A stretch of 64,000 nt of DNA from Angiostrongylus vasorum (lineage: Eukaryota; Nematoda; Chromadorea; Rhabditida; Metastrongylidae). The stretch covers positions 21,005 to 85,004 of the forward strand of contig JADANN010000284.1 in the NCBI GenBank assembly GCA_018806985.1, read 5' to 3'. Numbering within the stretch: position 1 is the stretch's first letter; every line of letters starts with the position of its first letter. Of the stretch, positions 33,110 to 45,705 are shown one piece after another. Position numbers and translations under genes: made by a program. The notes under the pieces are model-generated. The model had not been told where the DNA came from. It saw only the letters and a program-made list of their open reading frames with translations, and made no database searches.

Positions 33110-35430
33110 AGGGAAAATTCTGCTGTAGGAATTTCTATAGAAGCCGGTTGTTGAAGAGAAATGAATGTCAACTCTTGAATATGAACGAGGTACGTGGAAG
33201 CGACCACTATGAGGAATTTTAACAAATGCGCCAATTCTCTAGGCGCCACGGCATAAATTGGCTTCCCACGATTTGTGTTACAGCGACATAAAATCCTGGC
33301 TTTTCCACGAACGAAGAAATTCAGAATCCACAAAGCATCGTCGCAATGAGCGGGTTTTTTAAGAAAAAGTCTACCCAATGAGGTATCCAGCGACAAAACG
33401 ATGGACAGGATTCGGGGCAAAACTATTTTTAGCAGCTTATTTATGAGCAGCCGAAAATCGCATTCGTTAAGTTACCACTAATCTCCCATACTTAGCTCGA
33501 CTACGAAATCTTTATTGTTGATGGAATGGTTACCTGAGAGGCAAAACAAGAACGTCTGCATAATTTCACCGAAGGATTCAGGAACAGGGGAGAAACAGGA
33601 TGAACCAAGAAAACCACCATTATGAAAAAGTAAAAAAGAAGTCGTGCGAAAACAGACCATAGACAAAATAACTACATTAAAGCTTGAGGTTATCTTTCGA
33701 AGCACTGGAATATTCCACTTTTGTTTGAACTGCCAATTCACCGACATGAGAAAAGAAGTACGACGTTCCACAGAAGGCGAATGAGGTGTCAACGGGCAGT
33801 GGCTGCCATGGCTTCGTTATTCACCGTTTTAAAACTTCCAAATTTCTAATAAAGCTGGATGTTTACTGAACGCAACCAATTTCTCGCAATTTCTCGGCGA
33901 TTGGAAGACAAAATGAAGTTTGTTACAGTTCACTTTTATACGGTGAAGCCACATTGCCCCTGTGACACTGCTGCAGAATAATCACTGATTTAACTCACTT
34001 CTGCGACTTTTTGGAAAGGAGCCACCTACAAAGTTCGTAAGACTGCTTTCTAATAGTAAGTAGTCTATCCAGTTCATTCTATATTTCAGCCTTTTGTATT
34101 ATTTCAAAATTTTTGCCCCAAAAAACTGCGATTTGCATTTCTGGACTGATCGAAGCAGTGAGCAAAGCTGAAGATTCAACTCAAGAGCAACATGTAAGCG
34201 TGTCTCTGAGTTCACGAATGCAGTAAACTCTGTCTTTTCTGTTTGGCCGATGACAAACCGAAAGCACCGTCAGCGCCATCAGCCCTATGTCGAGAATTTT
34301 ATGAACGCTAAATAAAGCTGATTAAGCATTCTGTGTCGTTTTAACTGAATCGCCGAGAAACGAACAATTTCGCTGCAGCATTCTACTTGCACTTTCGAAT
34401 TGATACTGACCACCGTCGGAGAAACCAAGCCAATGAAGAAAAAAACGGTAGATTTACCACAATTTGTTCTGAGGGTCGTTACACTGCTAGAAATCTCTTC
34501 AGGATATTTTAGCATTCAAATGGTCATTTCAATGGAGCAGGAACCGCGCAGATTGTCACGTTGTTCTTTTTTCGGATTAAGAAACTTCACAGTACCGGTT
34601 ATTTGCACTCTACCTGCTTTGTACTGGTCTTGAAATAGTCAATAATTTTTTTCATGAGTTGTTCCTTCCAGTGAGAGCCAAAGCTTTGCATTAGGGCTTT
34701 TATTCCAAATACTTTCATCAGGAATATCTCGATTAAAAAATGATCAGCAATAAATAGCTGAGAAAAGTCCGTACTCACTTCTGGTAGAAACCTCTTGCAC
34801 TTCCTGAAAGTCGGAAATGTGAAAAGTAACCGCTACGTGCCCAAGAACCCCTCATTACTGCAGAACCTGATATCATGCCATCAGATGTTCTCCGTGGCGA
34901 AACGAATTGTTCATCGCTTTCGCAGAAAAATATTTGAGGGGTTTAGCTCACAACCACTTGTAGCCATGCTTCAATGTCAATTTTAGCAAACAACAGAAAG
35001 GGATAACGTCAACGCAAAGGAGAGGAACAAATAATTTTTTCGTCTCAAAAAGCTGTTTCTTCAAATAAAATGGAATTAATGATTTCAGAGCTTTCTGTCA
35101 TGTGCCTTTTACAATGTCGTACTAGTCTCTAGCGCGCCTTTTGACGAATCAATTGGCTGTAGACGAAATAACAACATTGTCTTCGAGGCTGCCTTTTGAA
35201 ACACAGGAATACACCTCTTTTTGGAATTGCTAATTTACCGAGATAAGCAAAGAAGTAGGACGTTTTGCGCAATGGTCTATTCGGTTATTCCCTTAATTTA
35301 AGCATCTATTTTACTTAAAAACTTTTAACCTTAAACGGCACTTCAAAGCAAATATTACTGGATCCTACTAGATAAAAACTGCACAGGATTGCATTCAATG
35401 CGATTCAAAAATTTATCTTAATGAATGACA
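33110..35430. repeat. Repeat U, tandem unit C (next unit at 36,000)
   Basis: 33,110-33,990 aligns with 36,000-36,640, and the later part with 36,640-38,310 and 1,505-2,860. Consecutive units therefore lie about 2.9 kb apart. Several frames of 70-110 codons occur, but they are not kept in frame between units, so I do not call genes here. Confidence 0.75.
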
Positions 35431-35571
35431 GTATTTTATTTTGCATCCTAAATTGATCTATAGCGAACTCGCATCGATATGTTGCACCCCCATGTTTCTC
35501 AAACAAAATGACGAAGTTAGCCCATCTATATGAAACAAATTCACCTTACGTATATACTTACTTGCTCACTT

Positions 35572-35948
35572 GATACTTGAACGGCCCGTCCTCACTAGTC
35601 ATGCGTGCCCCAGCATAATCACCATTTTTCGGAGATTTGCTGGTTAAGCCGTTGTGGGTACCAAGAATCCCGAGGTCAGCCTGGCGAAAGTCTGCCCCAC
35701 GTCTTCGCCACCACAGGCAGTCGCCACCCTTGTGGATCAGAGGGAGATTTGCCACCATGCGACTTTGATACCAGGACGGTGGCGGATCCTGGTATTGGTT
35801 TACTCTTAGCTAGGCTTCCTGATGGAAACGCCGGACTCCTTCTCAGCTATGGGAGACCCTGCGGGAGGGACGAATCTCCCTGCTGTGCGTCGCAGTCCGA
35901 CTCCCAGGAACACCTCCCAGCCACGATGTGGCGGTAAACCGTTGGGGG
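35572..35948 (-). mobile_element. SINE2 copy (minus orientation)
   Basis: Reverse of the SINE2 family, inserted between the two U units. The 110-codon plus-strand frame across it is the antisense of the repeat and recurs in the other copies, so it is not evidence of a gene. Confidence 0.78.
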
Positions 35949-35999
35949 AAAGTCCCATGCTTGTTGAATTATTCTAGGGAACGGCATTTGCGAGATATT

Positions 36000-38310
36000 C
36001 TGCCATCTAAAATTACACAGAAGTCGGTTGCCGAGAAGAAATGAATCTCAAGTCAGAATATGAGTGAGGTATGTGAAAGCGACCACTACGAAAATTTTCA
36101 ACAAACGCACCATTTTCTCAGGTGCCACGGCATAAATTGAGTGCCCATCATTTCTGTTACAGCAACATAAAATATTGGTCTTTCCACAGAAGAAAAAAGA
36201 AATTCAGAATCGACAAAACATCGTCGTAATGAGCGCGTTTTTAAGGAACAGTCTGTCTAAGAAGATGTCGAGCGAGAAAAACGAACCACAACTTTCGGTG
36301 CAGAGCGTTCTTAACAGCTAAGTTCAAAGCAACAGTAATCGCATTCGATAAGCTCTGCGGATCCTTCTAGCTGGGGAGGAATAAAGTGAATCAAGCCATG
36401 ACTACGAAAAAAAACATGCAAAATCGATTATTGGCAAAATAATTACATAGAAACTTGAGGTTCTGTTTCAAAATATAGGAGTGCTTCACTTTTGTTCGAA
36501 CTGACTGACTATTCATCGAGATGAGAAAGGAAGTAGGACGTTCCGCAGAACGTGAATGAGCTGTCACTGGGCGGTGGCTACTCATTCACCATTTCAAAAC
36601 TTCCCAGTTTCTGATAAGGCTGGATGTTTAGAGAAGGCAGTGGCAGTCGCATGACTGTCCTGATCGAAGTAGCGAGTAAAGCTGATATTCCATATTCAAT
36701 TCCAATACGTAAGCAGGTTTTCCGGTTGGCGAATGTAATGTTTTTTTTGAAGATTCTGCCTTTTTTAGTTCCACTGATGACGCAGCACATTTATGAGAAT
36801 ATTGTATTTAATCTCTGAGAAACGAAGAATTTCTCTGCAGCATTTTATTTCCGCTTCAGTACGGCACTGTACCTACTCGATTATCCAACTCAATGAAGAA
36901 GAAACATCACGTTTAGCATATTTTTAGCTGATGGTTGTGGGAGTGCTAGGAATTTCTTGAGAGGTACCTTAAGACTCAAGTAATCATCCTAGTAAAGCAA
37001 AAACCGCGCAGATTGCCATTTAGTTCTTTTTCGGAATAAGAAACATCATAGTACCGGATCTTTGTACTCCTTCTACGTTCGGCTGCTCTTGAAATAGTCA
37101 ATAATTCTTTCATGCAGCGTTCCTTCCTGTGAAAGCCATAGTTGCATAAGATTTTTTGTTGTGGAGGATTTGATTATTAAAATCTCCATTAAAAAAGCTC
37201 GAAATGAATTAGCTGAAAAAAGCCCGCATTTACTTCTAGCAGAAACCTTTAGTAGTTCTTGAAAGCCTCAGATTTGAAAAAGTAACCAGCACTTTTGCAG
37301 GACCCTCCCTACTGCAGAACCTGGCATGGATGCCTTCAGACGTTCGCGGTTGCTAAACAAATCGTTCCTCGTTTTCACAGAAAAATATTTAGCAAGTTAA
37401 CTTCATCGCCCCTTGTAGCCATGTCTCAATGTCAATTTTAACAAACAACAGAAAGGGATAACCTCAACGCAAGGAAAAGCAAGGAATGATTTTTCCTTTT
37501 TGAAAGCTGTTTTATCAAAGATTAAGAGCGGAATGATTTCAAAACTTTTTCTTATGTTCCTTATTACAACGTTTCTAGAAAAGTTGTTTAGAGTCGTAGC
37601 AGTGCCCCACCGTACCTTTTGATGAAACAGTGTCGGAAACCAATGAGACATTTTATGCTTTTCATATGTAGAGATAAGCCCCTTCTACTACATTTTGCAG
37701 GAAATGACATTGAGGGTGTCTGCAAGCGTCTCCGAAGTGGTTCAATGATGTATTTCTTCGCAAAAAGTATTCGAAACCCGCTTCGACACGGAGAACGTCG
37801 TAAGCTGTTTATTCCAGGTTCTCTTATGAACGAAGTCCTGGCAAAAGTATTCGTCACTACCTTCTTCGATTACTGGGCAAACACGAGGTTGACGAAAAGA
37901 TTTATTCAGCCAACGTTTCAACGTCTTCGAGTCTTTGAAAGCCGGATTGATCCGCATCGACAATGCACAGTAGTCGTCCTATCGCACCGAGAAGTAATGG
38001 TAACTTTTCCAAATCCCCGTATCTTCAGAATATATTGTAGGTCTCTGTAAAAACGTGGACTCTCTTGTCGAGTTTTTGCCGACCATTTTAAATCGAAATT
38101 TTCCTGGTTAGCACCACCGTAATAAAATCCTTATGCATGGCTATCGCTTTTGCTGGGAGCTACCACACATGAAATAGTTCTTAGTATATTAGCAAAGAGG
38201 AAGAGTGCAAAACCGGTACCGGTGTGCTTTTGGCAGCAAAAGGATTAAAATGGTAATGTGCCTAGTGCCCCCATCGTTGCATTCAACATTTGAATGGGGA
38301 AAGGTTTCTA
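36000..38310. repeat. Repeat U, tandem unit D (duplicate of 3,440-5,125)
   Basis: The second tandem unit. It carries the minus-strand hammerhead-like motif at 37,907-37,943, with GAATAAATC and CAACCTCGTG following on the minus strand. The minus-strand frame 37,963-37,742 (FRQPRVCPVIEEGSDEY) recurs at 47,900 on the plus strand with most residues kept, hinting at an ancient coding segment of unknown type. Confidence 0.75.
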
Positions 38311-39489
38311 AAGAGATCTCAAGCGCTGGTGTAGCCCGTAACTGAAGTGGTATTAACCGTGGTTTTCCTCTCTACATTCTTGCACTTCCCGACTACCTGC
38401 GTATTGTTTTAAAAGCGCAAGGAGAAATGCTGCAGCGAAATTGTTCGTTGCTCAGCAATTCATTTGATCGACAGGGAATGCCGCTATATGAAACTATTGA
38501 CTCAGCTCTATTTAGCATTCATAAAATTCTTATCAAAAAGCTGATGGCGCCGACAGTGCTTTCGATTTCCCCAAAGTCAGAAAATCGCTAACACGTTGCA
38601 AATGAGAAGCAGTTTCAGCTTCAGACACACCTTTGAGCAATACAGTTATTCGACTCACGTACTGAAAGAAATGTTTTCCATCTTCATCTTCGATTTGCAC
38701 GAGGTGCAGCTACCAGGAAACAGTTTCTCAAAGCCCAATGTCAAGGCTTCGTATGATAAAACGCATTGTTATAAACTGTACAGCCAGTTCTAATGTTATT
38801 CGCTAACGAAACTATTAGAAATTCGTCGTTTTCGCTCTCAGCAATCGCAAGGTTGTTAAACAGCCTACGCTTACTTCCATACAATAACACACATACAACA
38901 CAACCGTAGCTGAAGCTTCGGCAGAATCGCCTTCTTCAGAGCCGTGAAAGGTACACTAATAAGCAACTTACTAGGTCCAAAGCTTCAACAGCACAAACAG
39001 AAAGAGGAAAATCTGAACGATAATTACAAGATCTACGGCTTCTCGAAAAACCCACCGCTCTTTTTTCCATCTGTCTTCCACCGAGGAAGAACAGCCGCTC
39101 AGACTCGTATATGGTTGACGACTGCACCTCCCTCACATCAACGATCGACACGAAGGTACGGGGCGAGATCACGTGTGATCTCGGGACATTCTTCCCTGCT
39201 ATTCATTCTCGGATTTTCGGAATTTGTCCAAAAAGCCTCGATGAGTTTGAGCGTTGGTGTTTTAGGATCCCGTGCGGGAATAGTGACTTTTACATCAAAA
39301 TCGTCTCCGCTGTGCTTTTGTGTCCTATGCGTCCCTAGTGGCGTGCCTGGTTTTGCTTTTCGTTTGCCATCTAGATGTTCATTTATGCGGGGCATGACAA
39401 TAGCTGAGAGTGCGCGCTCGGTATTAGAATTAAGCACAAGCTTTTCACCATCACGGCCCATTTCTATAACAACCATGCGTAGGATAGCA

Positions 39490-40540
39490 TGCAACCTACC
39501 GCGATAAAAGGTTTATCTCTAACCTCACAGCTGCACAAAAAATGTGGCTTGCGAGAAACTAGAGAATTAATAAACTCGATAAAATAAGATTGTCTGTTAG
39601 TGATAAGGTGGGAGAGTTCGTAGTTATTCCTCGCCAGTTGGATGCTGAGATAACGGAGGAACATCTTAGTGATGCACCCTCTGTCGCCAGTCCCCTGAAA
39701 ACGAATGCAGAGATCAATACCGACAACTAAACAATCAGTGGGTTAGCGTTGTGGCAGGTTTAAAATAATCGGTTAATTCGCACCGTAAAATCGACAAACC
39801 AACATGTCCCCGTCCTTTACCTACTTATTAAAACACATAAGTTGGTATCACCTGATGATCTTGCGTCAACCAATCCGTCATCATCTAAGGTTAGACCCAT
39901 CATCAGCTGTATAGACAGGACAACGGATAGAATAACCTGGTTTCTGAGTCTAATACTTACCCAGTTGCTTAACCACATTCCACCCCACCTCACGAACACA
40001 CAAATGTTCCTAGAACGTCTACGTAACGCGTCTCCTAATAACGCGTACGTGATGGAGTCCTTCGACGTTACTGTTGTGTACACCAACGTATCGAATGACT
40101 CTGCAATGCAATCCATCTTCGAACTTCTTGTTGAACATGAAGGAAATATAAAAATGCATGGCTTGTCCATACAGCAGCTTATGGCTCTCCTAAAGGAGTG
40201 CCTAAACTGCTCGATTTTTTAGATGGTCTGGGAAATACTACGCGCAAATAAGGGGGGCTGGCGATGGGGCAGCGACTGGCAACGGGCCTTGCCATTGCGT
40301 TTATGTCTAGAGTGGAAGACCCCGTTCTCGGTCACCGGCCACTACTCTACTGCAGATATATAGATGATTGTTTTGTCGTCTTCTCTACACGGGAGAAGAT
40401 GGACAAATGCTTTGAATTATTGAGCGAGCCGTCAGAGCATATCAAGTTCACCCGGGAGAAACCAAAAGACGACTGGTTCCCGTTTCTAAATGTTCAAATT
40501 AACTTATCAAGTAACGCTTATATCAGAAAGTGGTACTGAG
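39490..40540 (+). pseudogene. PLE reverse transcriptase (frame-broken)
   Basis: The N-terminal part ([13 protein letters not shown], about 39,500) has stops. RT fingers and palm are open at 39,842-40,222 with [22 protein letters not shown] and [14 protein letters not shown]. After a stop at 40,222 the frame changes, and 40,264-40,539 reads through [12 protein letters not shown] (catalytic YIDD, about 40,350-40,385) and TREKPKDDWFPFLNVQ. The catalytic residues survive, but at least two frame changes remove function. Confidence 0.88.
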
Positions 40541-40559
40541 AACCAAGTAACAAAAACAT

Positions 40560-41110
40560 CCTGGTTCATACCCTTTCTTACCACCCTTCACATACAAAGA
40601 AGGCGCTTGTGAGAAACATGTTTTAAACAGCCACCTCTGTGTGCACAAGTAGGGAAGTAAAGGAAGAATCGCGCAACTTGGCTCGGCATATAGCCATCTC
40701 CAATGGCTACGAAATTGTAACCCCACGTTTCGAAGGAAAGGGATGCTTTAAAAGCGAACGCTTTGGCCGAAACAGAGTCCCGTTTAACTTGCCCTTCATT
40801 AGCGATGGAATAAGTGTAGCGAAGAAGCGATGCTTAGGAAGGGCAGATCTAGAGGAATCGGTAGCGATAACTGAAATACCACCGAATACTCTTTGTCGTC
40901 AGTTAGTTCGTAACCGCCTATATGACCGTCTATGTGAAACACAAGATTGCGTAATCTGCCCTTATGGCAGGGACGGTGACTGCATGAATTCAGGTGCGAT
41001 ATACCTGATCTTTTGTGGTATTTGCGGAGACCAATATATTGGTGAAACGGGCAGACCTTTGTGTATCCGTATAAAAGAACAGCTAGATGGCAAACGAAAA
41101 GCAAAATAAG
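40560..41110 (+). pseudogene. PLE linker, zinc motif and GIY-YIG endonuclease
   Basis: Open from 40,639 to 41,109. A Cys-rich segment CETQDCVICPYGRDGDC (about 40,935-40,985) precedes the nuclease core, where AIYLI and QYIGETGRPL (about 40,998-41,060) are the GIY and YIG halves and IRIKEQLDGKR follows. GIY-YIG nicks target DNA in PLEs. The frame stops at 41,109, where relatives at 30.4 and 39.4 kb continue. Confidence 0.87.
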
Positions 41111-41949
41111 GCACGCCACAAGGGACGCATAGGACACAAAAGTAAAGCGGAGACGATTTTCACGTAAAACTCGCTATCCTCGTACGGGATCCTAAGACAC
41201 CAACGGTAAACTCCTCTAGGCTTTTTTGGATAAATGCCAAAAATCCCACAATGAATAGCAGAGAAGAATGCCCCAAGATCATACGTGATCTCGCCCCTTA
41301 CCTTCGCATCGATTGTTGATGTGGGGTTATGCAGTCGTGAACCATGTGCGACTTTGAGCGGCTGTTCTTCCTCGGTGGAAGACAGATAGAAAAAGAGCGG
41401 TGGGTTTTTCGAGAAGCCGTAGATCTTGTAATTATCGTTCAGATTTTCATCTTTCTGTTTGTGCTGTTGAAGCTTTGGACCTAGTAAGTTGCGTATCAGT
41501 GTACCTTTCAAGGCTCTGAAGAAGGCGATTCTGCCGAAGCGTCGGATAGGGTTGTATTGTATGTGCGTTATTGTATGGAAGTAAACGTATGCTGTTTAAC
41601 AACCTTGCGATTGCTGAGAGAGAAAACGACGATTTCATAATCCAGTGAGGAGGTTAATAGAAAGTCGGTCCTGGGAAACTGTTAGAATCTCATTGAATGT
41701 AGTTCTGCTCAGTTCTTTTTCTATTGAAACCAAGCAATATTTGCTTTTACCAGCCGTTTTAGGTAAAGTTCTGAGGTAACACAAAGCCCTAAAAGAATGG
41801 ATTGAATTGACCACCTAATTCGAGGATGCAACATTTCGAACTTTGTGGTTAATCATTTTTAAAAATTAAAAAAAAGAGCGAATCAGTGATGACTCTTCAA
41901 CCGTTGCACAAACGCAGTGTCATTCAAAGTGTGAGGTACGCAGCAACAA

Positions 41950-42460
41950 ATTAAATTCTGTCTGATGATAGGGGAGAAATCGTGACCAATTGACAGCTTC
42001 CTTTAAAAATCCAGATTTGTCAGAAACTTGTAAAGATTGAAAAGTTTGCTGAAGAAGTCACAGCAGAGCGTCACCTCATTCGCGTTCTTCACAACGTTGA
42101 ATTCTTTCCTCATCTCGTTGCACTGTCAAATTCGACAAAGTGGAGCATTCTTGTAACTCAAAACAAAGCATGAAATCCTAATGTAGTTATTTTTGTCTGC
42201 GATAAGTTCTGACACGGTTCCCCTTTTTTTTCATCTTGATGGTTCCTTGAATTTATCTTATTTCCCGTCCTATTCTTCTTCCCACGCTTCACTGAAGTTC
42301 TGCAGATATTCGTGTTTTGCCTATCACTCGACCATTCATTCTACCAACGAAGGAGATTTCATAGCAGAACTAAGTGTGAGAAGTCAATGAGAGCATGAGA
42401 TCTCAACGAATGCGATTTCCGGCTTGAAAATATGCTGCTGAGAACGTTTCTCACCACAAG
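41950..42460 (-). repeat. Inverted copy of part of repeat U
   Basis: The minus strand matches 33,430-33,860 (for example ATAACTACATTA and the AATCGCATTCGTT block). No gene is seen in the surrounding 41,690-42,640. Confidence 0.65.
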
Positions 42461-42524
42461 TCAGAGGCCTTCGTAATCCGGTGAAGTTTTGTGGAGAAGC
42501 AGATTTTTGAATTTATAGAGCAAA

Positions 42525-42552
42525 AGAAGTAAAGAAAGAAAGAAAGAAACTT
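42525..42552 (+). repeat. (AAAG)n microsatellite
   Basis: A run of AAAG repeats with one interruption. Confidence 0.8.
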
Positions 42553-43225
42553 AAAAAAAATAGGTGCCAAAGAGCGATTCATTGTTCGTTATTTATTGTC
42601 GTAAGTAACAAGTTTCATTGTTTTAGCAACAAAAACTATTAAAGTTCTCCTTAACGCCCCCTAATACCCTCACTCTCATTGTTTTTATCTGGCCGATGGC
42701 CATATGTTCACCTCTTCTAGTAGGGTCTCTGCCCAGTTTTCGGCTTTGTGTTTAGCATGGGACGGGCTCAGAGATTTCTATTCCTATTGTAATACAAGCG
42801 ATGAGTTCATAATTCGCAGATTTCATGCTTTGTTCCGCTGATTCTAGATAGATAGAAAACGCGATCTTAAATGTTTCGATAATTCTGTAGGTACATCCAC
42901 AGCGGTGATGGGATATTAGCAAAATTTCGATCCTAGGCCCAGATGGAACCACGATTACCCTTTCAGGGCGCTAACGTTTTATGCACCACTGACGCCCTCT
43001 TTTCGCCTTTTTCTCTGCCAACCTATTTTTCCTCACGGTCCCATCAGCGTTCACCCATCAATGGGAATGATCTGGGAAGCACAGATCGGCATTAAACACT
43101 GTTAACCTTGGCTGGAGTCGAAATTGCATTGTATAACTTTATTGCTCAGGAAGATCAGATCCATTGCGATGAAGGAGACGCCGCAGCTAGTGAGCAAACA
43201 ACTGTGGACCATCGACTCGGATCAT

Positions 43226-43263
43226 CGGCTCTGATGAAGACGAAGACTTCGAAACGTTAGCCG
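43226..43263 (+). ncRNA. Hammerhead-ribozyme-like motif (best stem I)
   Basis: CGGCT, then CTGATGA, then a short stem II region, then GAAAC, GTT and AGCCG. CGGCT and AGCCG pair perfectly as stem I, placing the core and the cleavage-site triplet GTT where a hammerhead has them. Departures are one extra A after CTGATGA and a weak stem II. It is followed by GAAAAAAG, as in related copies that read GAATAAAG. Confidence 0.5.
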
Positions 43264-43264
43264 A

Positions 43265-44540
43265 AAAAAGATTATTTATGAACCTTGCCTAAGCATATCA
43301 AAGAAAGAAAACATATTGAGACCAGTCAGTAAGAAAAGTCCTATTAACGAAAGAATTTCTACTAAAACGAAAGATCCAGAATTATTAATGGTTTTAATGA
43401 GACGTTGCGTGGGGGACTATTGGAATTGTAACAAAGTGTTCTCGCTCGTTTGATCATGAAGAACGTTTATAAACGGTGGCATTCAAAGGTCAGCAGCACG
43501 TCTCGAATACTTTTGTTTTACTTTATGTTCAACTTTCTATCAACTTTTGTCATGGTATTAAAGTTTTCTCCAAATAGCGTAATGTCTACCAAAGTTCAAC
43601 GATATTTATGTAGAACGATTATCCCCTCAAGGAGCGGCCGAAACCACATTCGAAAGGTGGTTGGAACACATTGTGGAAGATGGATTCGAAGAAACAAATA
43701 AAATGTGAGAGTACTAGAATACACTCAATGTATGATGTAGGGTTATGCAGAATGTTTGATTACAACTCGGCGATTGATCGACTTTCTACTTATTTGAATT
43801 TACCGAAATTTGAAGTGCGCAGCGTAATTCTCTTCAGAATCCTGGGTGAAGAAGGGTAATGTGGGCACCAGCCCTTTACTTCACCTTAGGAAGAGATTAA
43901 CCCATCTGAGGGGGCAGCACGGAGATTTGCTACCTTGGGAGAGGAATTTTGTTCCTAACCGCATCATTTTCTGGATTGTTAATCCTGCCGGTCATTTTCG
44001 GTCATTTTCTTCGCATTTCCATCACTTTCTATGAGTCTTCCAATGAATATGTTGTGGAAACCAACCGCATAGAGTTCACATAGAAGAGTAATGTTCCTCT
44101 CACATTAAAATAACGGCCTTAAATGGTGCACAATATCACGCCTGATTTGAGTTTGAGGGTGAGTAGAGAGACGATAAACTATCATGTTTTTACTTCGCTA
44201 ACGGTACCACTTGGGGATGTGGCCATTTTAAAATCTGTTAATTTGGGCGTTCGTAAGTAGAAGCCAGCCTTCTTTCGGTTTCTGTCGCGTGAGCTTAATG
44301 TATCCTGACTGCTCATCCAATAACTCAAATTAATTTACTCTTGCGTTGAGCAAGTGAAAAACAAATCGTCTATTGATCTACAGTAAAGTAATGGCCTGCG
44401 ATCGGTTACTGGTGCTTCCACCTTAGAAATAAAGGCCTCTTATGTGCACAATACCTTGCCGACCATCTGAACATTAACCAGTTTGGGCCCACATCAAAGA
44501 GTGCCATCAACTACTGTTTGGTGAAGCCATACTTGTTTAT
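43265..44540. other. No gene recognised
   Basis: Short frames only, with no recognised domain. The part after about 44,090 has a partner at 16,800 onward. Confidence 0.4.
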
Positions 44541-45110
44541 TACTTCTTCGTGTTGTATAACGAGTTCGAGGATGGCTCGCACAGCGCAATTATTGGATAT
44601 GTTTGCACTAAGGGCGGTAACGTCTTGAGACTATATCACCCACGCTCTGTTAGGAGGCGCCCTATGTAGACAATCCAGGAACATTTGGATGCTCGTTAGA
44701 ACGGATGGAATGTATTTTTAACAACTGGGTAAGTAGTAGGGTCGAAAAAGACGCTATTCTGTTCGCTGGCTTGTCTGCACAGCTGTTGATAGTCTTAGAC
44801 TAGGATAACGATGGATCAGTGCACAGAAGATCATCACTGGATACCAAGTTATGAGTTTTGATGAGTATGAGACGAAAGATACAGGCAAAATCAAGTTTAG
44901 TTGAGAAACAACCGATCGTTTTAATCCAATCGATTTTGCCACTTTAATCACTTCGTTGTTCAATTTTTGACATCGATTTTGAAATCGTTTTCAGGTGTTG
45001 GCCGAACAAAGAACTATCATCCAAGTTGCTTTTCGTTATATCAATATCTAAGTGGTGAGAGATTACCACCAGTGCTCAACCTTTACGACTAATAGATTAC
45101 CTTTTTTTTT
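44540..45110 (-). pseudogene. PLE reverse transcriptase relic
   Basis: Partner of 17,090-17,640. The minus-strand frame 44,963-44,754 (VAKSIGLKRSVVSQ) corresponds to the [13 protein letters not shown] segment of the PLE at 31.08 kb. Confidence 0.72.
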
Positions 45111-45129
45111 CAACCTTATAAGCTCTCGA

Positions 45130-45415
45130 AGGGCGTGTGTGGCGCAGTGGTTGGAGGCGCCACTGCCACCCACACGTGGAATCGATCTCTGCGCTCATGG
45201 CCCACCAAGCCTTCCATCCCTCAGAGGTCAGCAAATTGGTACCAGACTTGTCTGGGAGGATAGCAGCACTGGCTCGATGCATCGGTAGGCCACCGTCAGT
45301 CATTGTAAAGGCCAGATATGCATTCAATCACCTCCAACGATGCTTAATGAAATCGGATGCATGGCGCATCCCTCAGGGGATTAATCAACGCCGAGAGCTT
45401 TATCCTTTATCCCTT
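45130..45415 (+). mobile_element. SINE1 copy with target-site duplication
   Basis: The same insertion as at 17,668, duplicated with its block: TTATAAGCTCTCGA flanks it at 45,116-45,129 and 45,416-45,429. Head boxes TGGCGCAGTGG and GGAATCGATCTC are clear. Confidence 0.87.
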
Positions 45416-45705
45416 TTATAAGCTCTCGATCATCCCGCATGTCTCACATTTGCAATTCCACAAGGTTGGGGGCGAGACTTCTTGCCGCCATGATGATTAC
45501 GGATTTCGAAATTTCGTCGGCAAATAGCCGAAATTTCCAATGCCATTTTCAGTGTTGTGGCCTCGCTGTCCAAAGAACGGTTGAGGAAACTAACCTAAGT
45601 GTAATGCCCCTAATTATTGTTGCTCACTCCCATTTAGTCCTTCTCCTCCAGTTCGTTGCTAAGTCAAAATAAAATGTAGTTTAGAAATGGGTTCAGATAG
45701 ACAGA

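Larger units (their letters stand above)
38843..41690 (+). mobile_element. Penelope-like element, best copy, with inverted terminal arms
   Basis: It starts CAGCAATCGCAAGGTTGTTA (38,843), and its inverse ends the element near 41,620, with related outer sequence to about 41,690. Arms of about 555 bp (38,843-39,400 and 41,083-41,640) are inverted copies. Both include the end of the GIY-YIG protein region, so the left arm carries antisense coding sequence. Hammerhead-like motifs lie in both arms (38,907 minus; 41,512 plus). Between them are RT and GIY-YIG segments on the plus strand. Confidence 0.9.
42640..45705. repeat. Duplicated block 2, right copy (uninterrupted)
   Basis: Matches 5,370-5,524 joined to 15,142-18,275. 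Here the join (42,786-42,798) carries no RTE or BEL, so it is the empty site. Confidence 0.86.

Noticed and set aside
45097..45421. Overlapping frames on both strands over the SINE1 copies
   Set aside because: Repeat-derived; the same frames appear in every SINE1 copy on either strand.
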